The notes: generated by a model not told the origin, from the letters alone. 64,000 bases of DNA from Rhodovulum kholense (GCF_003053725.1 NZ_QAYC01000012.1:1-64000); one strand, 5' to 3'. Counted from the first letter of the stretch, positions 23,289-33,001 are shown. Made by a program: numbers and translations.

Positions 23289-26051
23289 TCAGATCCAGGC
23301 GGCGCCGGGGATCGGCCCAAGGTGGCTCTGGTCCACCCGCCCCAGCGCATGGGCCTTGTTGGCGGTCAGCGGCGCGCCGCTGAAATGCAGCCCCGCGACC
23401 GAGGGCGTCGCGGTGAACTGCACCAGCACCGAGCCCGAATTGCCGCCGAGCGTGGTGCAGTCATGGCTGGCGGCCCAGCCCTCGCTGTCGCCCGGCAGCA
23501 TGCCCGGCCCCTGGATGATCCGGCCCGGAGCCACGTATTTGCGACCGTAATCGGTGCCGAAGATCTCGCGCAGCCGATTGCCGATCTCGCGGCTGACCGC
23601 GCCGGTCGCAGGGTCCACAAAGGCCGACCGGCCCGGCCGGGCGGGATAGCCGATCACCACCATGTCGGCCGCCTCGTCCATCTGCCGCGCCAGCGGCAGC
23701 GCGCGCGGCAGGCCCGGGGCGGTCGCGTCGAGGCTCAGCAGCGCCATGTCCAGATGGCCCAGCCGCTCGACCCCGTTGATCGGATCGGGCCCGGCCATGA
23801 CGACGCCGGTCAGCGCGTGGCGCTGGCTGCCATCGGCGGTTTCGGAAAAGTCGATGGTGACGGCCCCGCGGCCCAGCCGCCAGAGACTGCCGCCGGGACC
23901 GGCGATCTCGTCGGCGCAGGCTTCCAGCACATGGCGGTTGGTCATCACCCGGCCGCCGCCGATCAGGAAGCCGGTGCCGATATGGGTGCCGTCGAGGTCG
24001 ATCCGCCCAACCGACCGGGTCCAGTCCGGCAGGTTGACCACCAGCCCCAGGAAGGGCGCCCAGTCGCCCGCCAGCGGATCGTCGGTATCGACGCTGCCGT
24101 CGATTACCCGGAAGGCGGGGCGGTCCTGGATCTGCACAAGCGCCTCGAGCGTGATGCGGCCGGGCAGGTCCAGCTCGTCCAGCCGGTTCTCGGCCGCCAT
24201 GCGGATCACCTCTTCGGCGCCTTCCAGCATCCGGGCCTGCGCGTCGCGGTCGCCAAGCCCGGTGGCCTGCAGCCGGTCGAGACTGGCGCGGGTGCGCGCC
24301 ATCAGCCGCCCCGCGCCCTCGCCCGCAAGGCGCGCCCGGGCCTCGGGTTCGGTCAGGTTCGCGCTCGATTCCGCGGTGCCGGGCTGGCCTGCCGCCAGCA
24401 GCTTCGCGTATTGCGCCGAGGGGCCGGTCGCCGCGATCAGCGGCGGCGTGAAGGCGCCCGCATCGGACCGCGCGGCCAGCCCGCGCATCACCGGCTCGGG
24501 CATGTGGCGCACAAGCCCGGCGCTGGGGCGTGGGCTCGCCGTGGTCTCGACCGCGACGCCCGCCGCCCGGTTCTCGCGCAGCCAGGCATCGTTCAGCAGA
24601 TAGACCGCCTCGGTGCCGACCCGGGGCCAGTCGCCGTCGCCCATCTCGATGGCGTCAAAGCTGTCCTCCAGCGCGGCGAGGATCGCATCGTCCTCGGTCG
24701 GGGGCGCGGATTCGGGCGCCGCGAGCGGGCTGATGCGCGACAGGTCGAGCCGCAGAAGCGCGTCGGCATCGACGATCCCCGCCCCCATGCCTTGCGGCCA
24801 GCCCGCGGGCCGCCGTGCCGTCGCCTTCAGAGCCGTGCGGAAGAGGTCGGTGACGGTGATGCCCACCCGCGCGGCCTCGTCCCTGACCTTCTGGCGCCCC
24901 AGATGCTGGACCCAGAGCGCGGCCACGCCCGCCGTCAGCGCGGTCGCGAACGAGGTGCCCTGACTGGGCTCGGTCGTGCCCTGGCCGTTGTCGCCGGGCT
25001 TGCGGCGCGCGACGCGGACATTCTCGGCCGGGGCGGCGGCAGCCACCTGGCGGCCGCGGCTGGTGCCCTTCCAGGGCTTGTCCAGATGGTTGGTCCCGGC
25101 CATGCCCACCACGTTTGGGTCGCGCGCGGGATAGACCACGATCGGCTGCACGCAATTGCCTGCCGCCGAGACGATCACGATCCCGGCCTGCGCGGCCGTC
25201 CGCAGCGCCGCCGCCATCGCCGGGGAATAAAGCGCGCCGCCCAGCGACATCGAGATCACGTCGGCGCCCGCATGCACTGCATGCAGGATCGCCTTGGCGA
25301 CCGGCGTCGGGTCGAGCCCCAGAACCACCGCGTCGAGACAGCGGATCGGCGCCACCTTCGCCCCCGGCGCGGCGCCGAATACCCGGCCCGCCGCGCGGCT
25401 GGCCACGGTCGAGGAGGTCGCGGTGCCATGGCCCGGATTGCCCATGGCCGTCGACAGCGGATCGGTCGGGTCGGCGGTGCCGGTCAGCGTGTTCCAGGCG
25501 CGGCTTAGATCCAGCGCGCCCGCAAGTTCGGGATGGTCGGCGACCCCGGTATCGGGCTGGGCCACCAGCATGCCCTGCCCGGTGATGCCACGCGCCCAGA
25601 CCGGCTTGACGTTGATCGCGCTTACCGCCCAGTCGTCAGGCAGCGCCTCGTCCTTCGCCACCCAGCAGGTGAGGGTGAGAAAGGCATCGGCCACGCTTTC
25701 GACCCGCTCGGGGTCCTCGGGCGCCCCGACGAAGCTGGCGCGGATGTCGGGCACCGCCGAAACCAGCTGCATCTCTTCGACCAGCGTGTCGGCCGCGTCG
25801 AACAGGGCCTCGGGCGAGACCCGCCGCCGGACACCGGGAAACTGCAGCACCAGAAACTGCGGCAGCAGCGGGTCGAGCGGGTCGAGGCTGAAGCGATCGC
25901 CGCCAAGCATCCCCGCGAGGCGCGCGCGCTGGGCCTCGCAATCGGGCGCCGAGGCGTATTCCAGGGTGAACCTTAGCCGGTCCGGCGGCAGGCCGGGCTC
26001 GGCCTCGGGTGCCGCGACCGATTGTGCGGCAACAAGCAATTCAAGCGTCAT
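23289..26051 (-). CDS. Subtilase fused to a trypsin-like protease, first gene of the cassette
   Basis: A 920-residue protein with two unrelated serine-protease domains. The subtilase has Asp167 (QPDTGVADH), His208 (GHGTATSS), the oxyanion Asn299 (SAAGN) and Ser367 (GTSFATAL). After a Glu/Ala-rich linker, residues about 640-900 are a trypsin-like domain with GTGFLIGGGRVMTNRHVL (His), HLDMALL (Asp) and TLGGNSGS (Ser). All six catalytic residues are there. No signal peptide is seen, so it acts in the cytoplasm. ATG at 26051 is chosen, with AGGGGGG 8 nt upstream; a TTG at 26111 is the only longer option. The two proteases probably cleave each other, partner proteins, or cell proteins after activation. 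Confidence 0.85.
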   Translation of the reverse strand: MTLELLVAAQSVAAPEAEPGLPPDRLRFTLEYASAPDCEAQRARLAGMLGGDRFSLDPLDPLLPQFLVLQFPGVRRRVSPEALFDAADTLVEEMQLVSAVPDIRASFVGAPEDPERVESVADAFLTLTCWVAKDEALPDDWAVSAINVKPVWARGITGQGMLVAQPDTGVADHPELAGALDLSRAWNTLTGTADPTDPLSTAMGNPGHGTATSSTVASRAAGRVFGAAPGAKVAPIRCLDAVVLGLDPTPVAKAILHAVHAGADVISMSLGGALYSPAMAAALRTAAQAGIVIVSAAGNCVQPIVVYPARDPNVVGMAGTNHLDKPWKGTSRGRQVAAAAPAENVRVARRKPGDNGQGTTEPSQGTSFATALTAGVAALWVQHLGRQKVRDEAARVGITVTDLFRTALKATARRPAGWPQGMGAGIVDADALLRLDLSRISPLAAPESAPPTEDDAILAALEDSFDAIEMGDGDWPRVGTEAVYLLNDAWLRENRAAGVAVETTASPRPSAGLVRHMPEPVMRGLAARSDAGAFTPPLIAATGPSAQYAKLLAAGQPGTAESSANLTEPEARARLAGEGAGRLMARTRASLDRLQATGLGDRDAQARMLEGAEEVIRMAAENRLDELDLPGRITLEALVQIQDRPAFRVIDGSVDTDDPLAGDWAPFLGLVVNLPDWTRSVGRIDLDGTHIGTGFLIGGGRVMTNRHVLEACADEIAGPGGSLWRLGRGAVTIDFSETADGSQRHALTGVVMAGPDPINGVERLGHLDMALLSLDATAPGLPRALPLARQMDEAADMVVIGYPARPGRSAFVDPATGAVSREIGNRLREIFGTDYGRKYVAPGRIIQGPGMLPGDSEGWAASHDCTTLGGNSGSVLVQFTATPSVAGLHFSGAPLTANKAHALGRVDQSHLGPIPGAAWI

Positions 26052-26199
26052 CAAAAAAGCCCCCCTAAAATCCCCTTCGGAAAGTATGCGCGCGAACGCC
26101 TCAAAAACCAAGACTGGCCTCGGGCGGCGGGTGCCGCCCCTTGCGCCGCTGCGCGGTTTCCGCTAGCTCGGCAGGCTTCTTGCGTCAGGGAGTCCCGCC
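26052..26199. promoter_or_regulatory. Divergent control region of the protease cassette and the Hsp70-like gene
   Basis: 148 bp between the divergent starts. It is clearly richer in A and T near 26041-26110 than the genes, as expected of promoters. I can assign no convincing -35/-10 pair and no palindrome. Sharing one control region would allow co-regulation of both units. Confidence 0.4.
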
Positions 26200-27456
26200 A
26201 TGTCCGCCCCGCTTGCCCCCGCCCCGCTTGCCATCGACTTCGGAACCTCGAACTCGGCCGCGGCGATGCTGGCCGGGGGCAAGGTGCAGAGGCTGGCCAT
26301 CGAGCCCGGTGCCGAGACCCTGCCCACCGCCGTCTTCTTCCCCGAGGACCGGTCGGCGATGCGGATCGGTTTGGCCGCCGCCGAGGCGCTGATCGCGGGC
26401 GACGAAGGCCGCTATATGCGCGCGCTTAAAAGCGTTCTGGGCACGCCGCTTTTCCACGAGGCGCGCCCGATCGGCGGCAAGCGGCGGACGCTGGCCGAGA
26501 TCGTCACCGCCTTTCTGGCCGAACTGAAGACCCGCGCCGAGGCCGATGCGGGCACCCGCTTCGACCGGGTCCTGTCGGGCCGCCCGGTGCATTTCCACAG
26601 CGCCGATCCGGTCCGCGACGCCGCCGCCGAGGCAGATCTGCGCGGTTGTTACGAGGCGGCGGGCTTTCGCGAGGTGGGCTTCCGCTTCGAGCCCGAGGCT
26701 GCCGCGCTGGCCGCCAGCGCCGATGCCCGGGCGGACGCTCTGGGGCTGATCGTCGATATCGGCGGCGGCACCTCGGATTTCTCGGTCTTCCGCGCGGCCC
26801 CCGGCGGCATCGAGATCCTCGCCAGCCACGGTATCCGGCTTGGCGGCACCGATTTCGACCATGCCGTCTCGATGGCCCATGCGATGCCTCTTCTGGGGCT
26901 TGGCGGCGAGCTGCGCCGCAGTCTCGGCGAGGGGCTGCTGCCGGTGCCGAAGGCGATCTATGTCGATCTGTCGACCTGGGCGATGATCCCCTTCCTGTAC
27001 ACGCGCGAGACCGAACGGGCGGTGGCCGACATGGAACGCCACGCGGTCGACGCGCCAGCGATGGGGCGGCTTGGCCATGTGATCGGCGCGCGGCTGGGTC
27101 ACGAACTGGCCTTCGCGGTCGAGGCGGGCAAGATCGCGGCCAATGGCGGCGGCGCGGCGGCGCGGATCGAGATGGACCGGATCGAACGCGGCCTTGGCGC
27201 CCCGATCACGGCGGGCTCGCTGAACGCGGCGCTCGCGCCGTACCGCGAGCCGCTCAGGATGGCGATCTATGAAACCCTGATGCTGGCCCAGGCGCGCCCC
27301 GACCGGATCGGCGCGGTGGTGCTGGTCGGCGGCTCGAGTTTGATGGGCCTGATCGAGGCCGAGGCCCGCGCGGTCTGTCCCGGCGCCGCGCTGCGCCGGT
27401 CCGAGGCCTTTACCGCTGTCGTCGACGGGCTGGCCCTGGCCACCGCCGATATCTGA
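26200..27456 (+). CDS. Hsp70-family ATPase (YegD-like)
   Basis: A 418-residue actin-fold ATPase. Phosphate-1 motif IDFGTSNSAAAM (about 12-23), phosphate-2 IVDIGGGTSDFSVF (about 187), and the adenosine motif VVLVGGSSLMGLIE (about 370) are all present. Its length equals the ATPase domain alone: there is no peptide-binding beta-domain or lid, so it is of the YegD type and not DnaK. Such proteins occur both as orphan chaperones and as partners of NTPase conflict systems. The gene is divergent from the protease/STAND cassette and only 148 bp away, so a functional link is plausible but unproved. Confidence 0.88.
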   Translation: MSAPLAPAPLAIDFGTSNSAAAMLAGGKVQRLAIEPGAETLPTAVFFPEDRSAMRIGLAAAEALIAGDEGRYMRALKSVLGTPLFHEARPIGGKRRTLAEIVTAFLAELKTRAEADAGTRFDRVLSGRPVHFHSADPVRDAAAEADLRGCYEAAGFREVGFRFEPEAAALAASADARADALGLIVDIGGGTSDFSVFRAAPGGIEILASHGIRLGGTDFDHAVSMAHAMPLLGLGGELRRSLGEGLLPVPKAIYVDLSTWAMIPFLYTRETERAVADMERHAVDAPAMGRLGHVIGARLGHELAFAVEAGKIAANGGGAAARIEMDRIERGLGAPITAGSLNAALAPYREPLRMAIYETLMLAQARPDRIGAVVLVGGSSLMGLIEAEARAVCPGAALRRSEAFTAVVDGLALATADI

Positions 27457-27588
27457 CGCGGCGGCGTTTTCGCCGGGCGTTAACCTTCTCATTCCCGTCA
27501 TGTGGCGCTGCTAGGGCTGGCCACGGCTCCGCAAAGGGGGCGCGCAGGGGGCCGCGGGGGGCGGTCCTCGCAACGGGGAGAATTCACC

Positions 27589-30500
27589 ATGCCTGAACTC
27601 GCATCGACCGGGTCCGGTCTTGTGCTGACCGCCATCGTCGACGGCCCGCTGAGCGGCGGGCTTCCCAAGGCCATCGAGCTTTATGCCCTTGAAGACATTG
27701 CCGACCTGTCGGTCTACGGGCTTGGCTCGGCCAATAATGGCGGCGGTACGGACGGGCAGGAATTCGGGTTTCCCCCCGTTTCGGTGCAGGCGGGCAGCTA
27801 TCTTTACCTGGCCACCGAATCGACCGGCTTCGCGGCCTTCTTCGGCTTTGCCCCGGACTTCGTCTCGGCCACCGCGGCCTCGATCAACGGCGACGATGCG
27901 ATCGAGCTGTTCCTGAACGGCACCGTGGTCGATACCTTCGGCACGCCCGACGCCTCGGGCTCCGGCACCGTCTGGGACTATCGCGACGGCTGGGCCGCGC
28001 GCAATCCGGGCACCGGCCCGAGCCCGGTCTTCGACCCCGCCGACTGGACCTATTCGGGCGCCGACGCGCTGGACGACGCGACCGCCAATGCCTCGGCCGC
28101 CGCGCCGGTGCCGCTGGCCGGTTACGGCGCCGCCGCGCAGGCGCTGGTGATCAACGAGGTGCTGGGCAGCACCACCGGCACCGATGTCGAATATGTCGAG
28201 CTTTACGGCACGCCCGGCCAGTCGCTGGCGGGGCTGAGCCTGATCGTGGTCGAAAGCGACGCTCAGTCGGATAACGGCCATATCGACGCCCGGATCGACT
28301 TTGGCGCGGGGGACACGCTGGGCACCAACGGGTTCTTCCTGGTCGGCACCGCGTCGGTCGCGCAGGCCTATGGCGTGACGCCCGATCTGGTGATCGCGAC
28401 CAACACCATCGAAAACTCCAGCTACACTCTGGCCCTGGTCGAGACCGCCTCGCTGTCGGGCACCAGCGTCACCGGCATGGAAACCGTGATCGACAGCCTC
28501 GGCGTGACCGATGGCGAGGGCGCGGGGTCCTTTGCCTTCGGCGCGCCGGTCGTCGGTCCCGATGGCAGCTTCCTGCCCGCGGGCGCGCGCCGTGCCGAGG
28601 ACGGTGTCGATACCGACAGCGCGGCCGATTTCGTGCTGGCCGATTTCAACCTTGGCCCGGCCAACACCCCCACCGCCGCCACGCGCGAGGTCGGCGGGGA
28701 CTATGCCGATGTCTTCATCCACGACATTCAGGGCGAAACCGACCTGGCCGACGGCACGCTGGTCGGCGTCGCCGGAGCCGCCGACGAAAGCCCGATGCTG
28801 GGCGCGGCGGTCCGGGTGCAGGCGGTCGTGACCCAGGTCATGCCGGGGCTCGGCGGCTTCTATATCCAGGAAGAGGACAGCGATGCCGATGGCAATGCGA
28901 AGACCTCGGAAGGGATCTTCGTTGCCTCGACGCTGGCGGTTGCGCCGGGCGATCTGGTGACGGTCGAGGGCATCGTCGCCGAAACCGGCGGCGAGACCCG
29001 GATCAATGCCGACACTGTAGCGGTCGACGGCACGGCCGCGCTGCCCGAGGCCACGGTCATCGCGTTCCCCACCGCGACGGTGCTGGTCGATGCCGATGGC
29101 GACTATGTCGCCAATCTCGAGGCTTATGAGGGCATGCTGGTCACCATTCCCGAAGAGATGAGCGTGACCGAGATGTTCCAGCTGGACCGGTTCGGCACGA
29201 TCCGGATCAGCTCGGAGGGCCAGTTGGTCACCTATACCGAGATCTTCGAGCCCGGCGTCGAGGGTTATGCCGCCTATCTGAAGGAGGTGGCGGCGCGGTC
29301 GCTGGTGCTCGATGACGGGTCGGACGCGCAGAACCCGGCCGAGATTCTGGTGCCCTTCCTCGGCGAGGACGGCACGCTGGATGGCGGCGACGTGATCCGG
29401 ATGGGCGATGTCTATACCGGGCTGACCGGGGTTCTCAGCTATTCCGAGGACAGCGCCTCGAGTTCGGAAGAGCCCGAATACCGCATCCACCTGCCGCAGG
29501 CGGGCGAATTGACCGCCACCAATCCGCGGAGCGATGCCCCCGAGGATGTGGGCGGCAGCCTGACCGTCGCGTCCTTCAACGTGCTGAACTACTTCACCAC
29601 CATCGACACCAATCCCGGCAGCAACAACGGCCCTTACAATACCGGGCCTGGGGGGGATGAAGAGCCGCGCGGCGCGAATGCGTTCTCCTATGACGGGCTG
29701 ACCGAGTTCGACCGCCAGGAGGCCAAGCTGGTGGCCGCGATCAAGGCGGTGGCGGCCGATGTGGTGGGCCTGATCGAGATCGAGAACGACCCGCTGGGCT
29801 CGACCTCGCTGGCCGCGCTGGTGGCGGCGCTGAATGCCGAGGGCTGCAGCTATGCCTATGTCGATACCGGCCCGATCGAGGGCGCGATGGGCGGCCCGGT
29901 CGAGGGCGACGCGATCAAGGTGGGCTTCCTCTACAACACCGAGACCGTGTCGCTGACCGGCGATTTCGCGATCCTCGACGAAACCGTCGACAGCCGCTTT
30001 GCGACCGAGGGCGTACAGCGCCCGGCGCTGGCCCAGACCTTCACCGAAACCGCCAGCGGCGAAAGCTTCACCGCCGTCGTGACCCATCTGAAATCCAAGG
30101 GCTCGGTTCTGCCGGGCGACGAGGATATTGGCGATGGGCAGGGTGCCAATAACGCAACCCGGACCGAGGCCGCCAAGGCGCTGGCCGACTGGCTGGCCTC
30201 TGATCCGACCGGCTCGGGCGACCCGGATGTCCTGATCATCGGCGATCTGAACGCCTACACGAAAGAAGACCCGGTCAAGGCCATCGAGGCGGGCGCCGAT
30301 GACATCGCGGGCACCGCGGACGACTTTGTCAACGTCGTCACGCAATACGATCCCGACGGCTATTCCTATGTCTTCGACGGCATGACCGGCTCGCTTGATC
30401 ATGCGCTGGCCAGCGGCAGCCTTGCGGGCCAGGTGACCGGCGCCACGATCTGGAACATCAATGCCGACGAGGCCGATGCGCTCGACTACAACCTCGATTA

Positions 30501-32958
30501 CGGCCGCGACGGGTCGCTTTACACCGCCGATCCCTACCGCGCCTCGGATCACGATCCGGTGGTGGTCGGGCTCGATCTGCAAAGCGCGCCCCGCATCTTC
30601 ACGCTGGAAATCCTGCATGTCTCGGACCAGGAGGGCAGCGCCTCGTCCGTGAAGGCGGCGCCGAACCTCTCGGCGGTGATGAACGCGCTTGAGGCGCAGG
30701 ATCTGGGCAATGACGGGCTTGGCGACAACACCATCCGGCTGAGCTCCGGCGACGCCTTCATCCCGGGCGTCTTCTTCGAAGCCTCGGCCGCGGTCTTCGG
30801 GTCGGGCGGGATCGCCGATATCCAGATCCAGAACGAGCTGGGCTTCGACGCCATCGCGTTGGGCAACCATGAATTCGACAAGGGCACGGCGGTGCTGGCC
30901 GGTCTGATCTCGGGCGGCGCGGCGGGCGATTTCTCGGCGCTGACGGGGTCCGCGCTGGCCGGGCAGGACTTCACCGGCACCCTCTTCCCCTATCTCTCGG
31001 CCAATCTCGACGTCTCGACCGATGCGAACCTCGCCCCGCTTACGGCGGCGGGCGGGCAGGCGCCGCAGGGCAATTCGATCACCTCGTCGACCGTTCTCGA
31101 CGTCAATGGCGACCTGATCGGGATCGTGGGCGCGACCACGCCGACGCTGGGCCGGATCTCGAGCCCGGGCGGCGTGACGATCTCGCCCGACTGGGAGGGC
31201 ACGCAACCGACCGAGGCCGAGCTTGACGCGCTGGCCGCGGTCATTCAGGCCGAGGTCGATGCGGTGCTGGCCGCCAATCCTGGGATGAACAAGGTCATCC
31301 TGATGGCGCATATGCAGATCCTCGGGATCGAGCTGGCGCTGGCCTCGCGGCTGTCGGATGTCGATGTGATCTTGGCGGGCGGGTCGAACACGCTGCTGGC
31401 GGACGAGACCGACCGGCTGCGCGATGACGACGCGGCGCAGGGCACCTATCCGCAATTCGTCACCGACGCCGATGGCAACACCGTCGCGGTGGTCAACACG
31501 GACGGGTCCTACAAATATGTCGGCCGGCTGGTGATCGACTTCGACGAGGACGGGCACATCCTGGCCGACAGCTACGATGCCGAGGTTTCGGGCGCCTATG
31601 CGACCGACGATCAGGGCGTGGCGGATCTGGGCGCCGAAGACCTCGTCGATCCCGAGATCCAGGCGATTGCCGATGCCATCGGCGCGCAGATTGTGGCGAC
31701 CGAGGGCAATGTCTTCGGCATTTCCGAGGTGTTCCTGAACGGCAACCGGTCGGGCACCGGCGCGGCGGGCGACACTGACGGGGTTCGCACCCAGGAAACC
31801 AACCTGGGCGACCTGACCGCCGATGCCAACCTTGCGGCGGCCCGGGCGGTCGATGACGGGGTGCTGGTCTCGATCAAGAACGGCGGCGGCATCCGCGCCT
31901 CGATCGGCGAGACCGTGGTGCCCGCGGGCGGCACAGACTACGTGCGTCAGGCCAATGGCGAGATCGTCGATGCGGACGGCGAAATCGTCAAACCCGAGGG
32001 CGGCATCAGCGAGACCGACATCAAGGCGACGCTGGCCTTCAACAACGCGCTGTCGCTGGTCACGGTCACCCGGGCCGATCTGGTCGCGATCCTTGAACAC
32101 GGGGTCGCCGCGGCACCCTCGGCGGCGGGCCAGTTCCCGCAGGTCTCGGGCGTGCAGTTCAGCTTCGATCCCGATCTGCCGGCGGGCAGCCGCATCGTTT
32201 CGGCCGCGATCACCGATGCCAATGGCAACGACCTCGACGTGCTGGTGCGCGACGGCGAACTGGTGGGCGATGCCGACGGGCTGGTCCGGGTCGTGACGCT
32301 GAATTTCATGGCCGATGGCGGCGACGGCTATCCCTTCCCGCAGGAGGCGGCCTATACCGACCGGGTCGATCTGGCCGATCTCGACGGCGACGGCACCGCG
32401 GACGGCACCCTGTCGGGGGTTGCCACCTTCGCCGCCGACGGCACCGAACAGGATGCGCTGGCCGAATACCTGGCCGCCAATTATGGCGATGCCGACAGCG
32501 CCTTCGATCTGGCCGATACCGGGGCCGAGGGCGACGAGCGGATCCAGAACCTCAACTACCGCGAGGATACGGTGATCGACGCCCCGGCGCTGACGCTGGT
32601 GGCGGGAACCGACGGCAATGATCGTCTGACGGGCACCGATGGCGACGATCTGGTGGTCTCGGGCGCGGGCTTCTACGAAACCATGCTGGGCGGGGCCGGG
32701 GCCGATCTCTTCTACTTCGGCGACGAGGCGCTGAACGGCAGCCGCGAGCGCGACGTCGTGCTGGACTACGAAGTCGGGGTCGACCGGATCGCGCTGGGCC
32801 AGGGGGTCGAGATCGCCGGGATCGTCCAGTCCGGAACCAACGTCGTGGTCTATCTCGATGACCCGCTGGGCCAGGACGACGCGATCTATGTCCGGGGCAG
32901 CGGCGTGACGGCGGCGAATATCGACTTCATGCACGATTACACGTTCATGGGCGCCTGA
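27589..32958 (+). CDS. Giant secreted nuclease/5'-nucleotidase with lamin-tail and RTX domains
   Basis: A 1789-residue protein. Residues 1-370 contain two lamin-tail-like beta domains (IELYALEDIADLSVYGLG; LVINEVLGSTTGTDVEYVEL). Residues about 380-650 match the N-terminal region of ExeM/NucH-type nucleases. An endonuclease/exonuclease/phosphatase domain follows (LTVASFNVLNYF near 657; DLNAYTKEDP near 885; SDHDPV near 985). A 5'-nucleotidase comes next (LEILHVSD near 1004, LGNHEFD near 1090, NGGGIRAS near 1428). The C-terminus (about 1674-1789) has an RTX-type start (GNDRLTGTDGDDLVVSGAG) and an export tail, so type I secretion is expected. It lacks an N-terminal signal peptide. The protein would turn extracellular DNA into nucleosides and phosphate. 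GGGGAG lies 8 nt before the ATG. Confidence 0.92.
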   Translation: MPELASTGSGLVLTAIVDGPLSGGLPKAIELYALEDIADLSVYGLGSANNGGGTDGQEFGFPPVSVQAGSYLYLATESTGFAAFFGFAPDFVSATAASINGDDAIELFLNGTVVDTFGTPDASGSGTVWDYRDGWAARNPGTGPSPVFDPADWTYSGADALDDATANASAAAPVPLAGYGAAAQALVINEVLGSTTGTDVEYVELYGTPGQSLAGLSLIVVESDAQSDNGHIDARIDFGAGDTLGTNGFFLVGTASVAQAYGVTPDLVIATNTIENSSYTLALVETASLSGTSVTGMETVIDSLGVTDGEGAGSFAFGAPVVGPDGSFLPAGARRAEDGVDTDSAADFVLADFNLGPANTPTAATREVGGDYADVFIHDIQGETDLADGTLVGVAGAADESPMLGAAVRVQAVVTQVMPGLGGFYIQEEDSDADGNAKTSEGIFVASTLAVAPGDLVTVEGIVAETGGETRINADTVAVDGTAALPEATVIAFPTATVLVDADGDYVANLEAYEGMLVTIPEEMSVTEMFQLDRFGTIRISSEGQLVTYTEIFEPGVEGYAAYLKEVAARSLVLDDGSDAQNPAEILVPFLGEDGTLDGGDVIRMGDVYTGLTGVLSYSEDSASSSEEPEYRIHLPQAGELTATNPRSDAPEDVGGSLTVASFNVLNYFTTIDTNPGSNNGPYNTGPGGDEEPRGANAFSYDGLTEFDRQEAKLVAAIKAVAADVVGLIEIENDPLGSTSLAALVAALNAEGCSYAYVDTGPIEGAMGGPVEGDAIKVGFLYNTETVSLTGDFAILDETVDSRFATEGVQRPALAQTFTETASGESFTAVVTHLKSKGSVLPGDEDIGDGQGANNATRTEAAKALADWLASDPTGSGDPDVLIIGDLNAYTKEDPVKAIEAGADDIAGTADDFVNVVTQYDPDGYSYVFDGMTGSLDHALASGSLAGQVTGATIWNINADEADALDYNLDYGRDGSLYTADPYRASDHDPVVVGLDLQSAPRIFTLEILHVSDQEGSASSVKAAPNLSAVMNALEAQDLGNDGLGDNTIRLSSGDAFIPGVFFEASAAVFGSGGIADIQIQNELGFDAIALGNHEFDKGTAVLAGLISGGAAGDFSALTGSALAGQDFTGTLFPYLSANLDVSTDANLAPLTAAGGQAPQGNSITSSTVLDVNGDLIGIVGATTPTLGRISSPGGVTISPDWEGTQPTEAELDALAAVIQAEVDAVLAANPGMNKVILMAHMQILGIELALASRLSDVDVILAGGSNTLLADETDRLRDDDAAQGTYPQFVTDADGNTVAVVNTDGSYKYVGRLVIDFDEDGHILADSYDAEVSGAYATDDQGVADLGAEDLVDPEIQAIADAIGAQIVATEGNVFGISEVFLNGNRSGTGAAGDTDGVRTQETNLGDLTADANLAAARAVDDGVLVSIKNGGGIRASIGETVVPAGGTDYVRQANGEIVDADGEIVKPEGGISETDIKATLAFNNALSLVTVTRADLVAILEHGVAAAPSAAGQFPQVSGVQFSFDPDLPAGSRIVSAAITDANGNDLDVLVRDGELVGDADGLVRVVTLNFMADGGDGYPFPQEAAYTDRVDLADLDGDGTADGTLSGVATFAADGTEQDALAEYLAANYGDADSAFDLADTGAEGDERIQNLNYREDTVIDAPALTLVAGTDGNDRLTGTDGDDLVVSGAGFYETMLGGAGADLFYFGDEALNGSRERDVVLDYEVGVDRIALGQGVEIAGIVQSGTNVVVYLDDPLGQDDAIYVRGSGVTAANIDFMHDYTFMGA

Positions 32959-32964
32959 ACCTTG

Positions 32965-33001
32965 CCCGGGCCGGGGGAAACTCCTCCGGCCCGGGTCTTT
33001 T
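32965..33001 (+). terminator. Rho-independent terminator of the secreted nuclease gene
   Basis: CCCGGGCCGG (32965-32974) pairs perfectly with CCGGCCCGGG (32986-32995) around an 11-nt loop and is followed by TCTTTT. It lies 7 bp after the stop. A convergent gene starts its 3' end at 33071. Confidence 0.85.

Noticed and set aside
27511-32934. A 1807-codon open frame on the minus strand opposite the secreted nuclease
   Set aside because: Its sequence is Arg/Gly/His-rich and domain-free; it exists because GC-rich coding DNA rarely gives stops on the antisense frame. The plus strand has clear domains and a ribosome-binding site.
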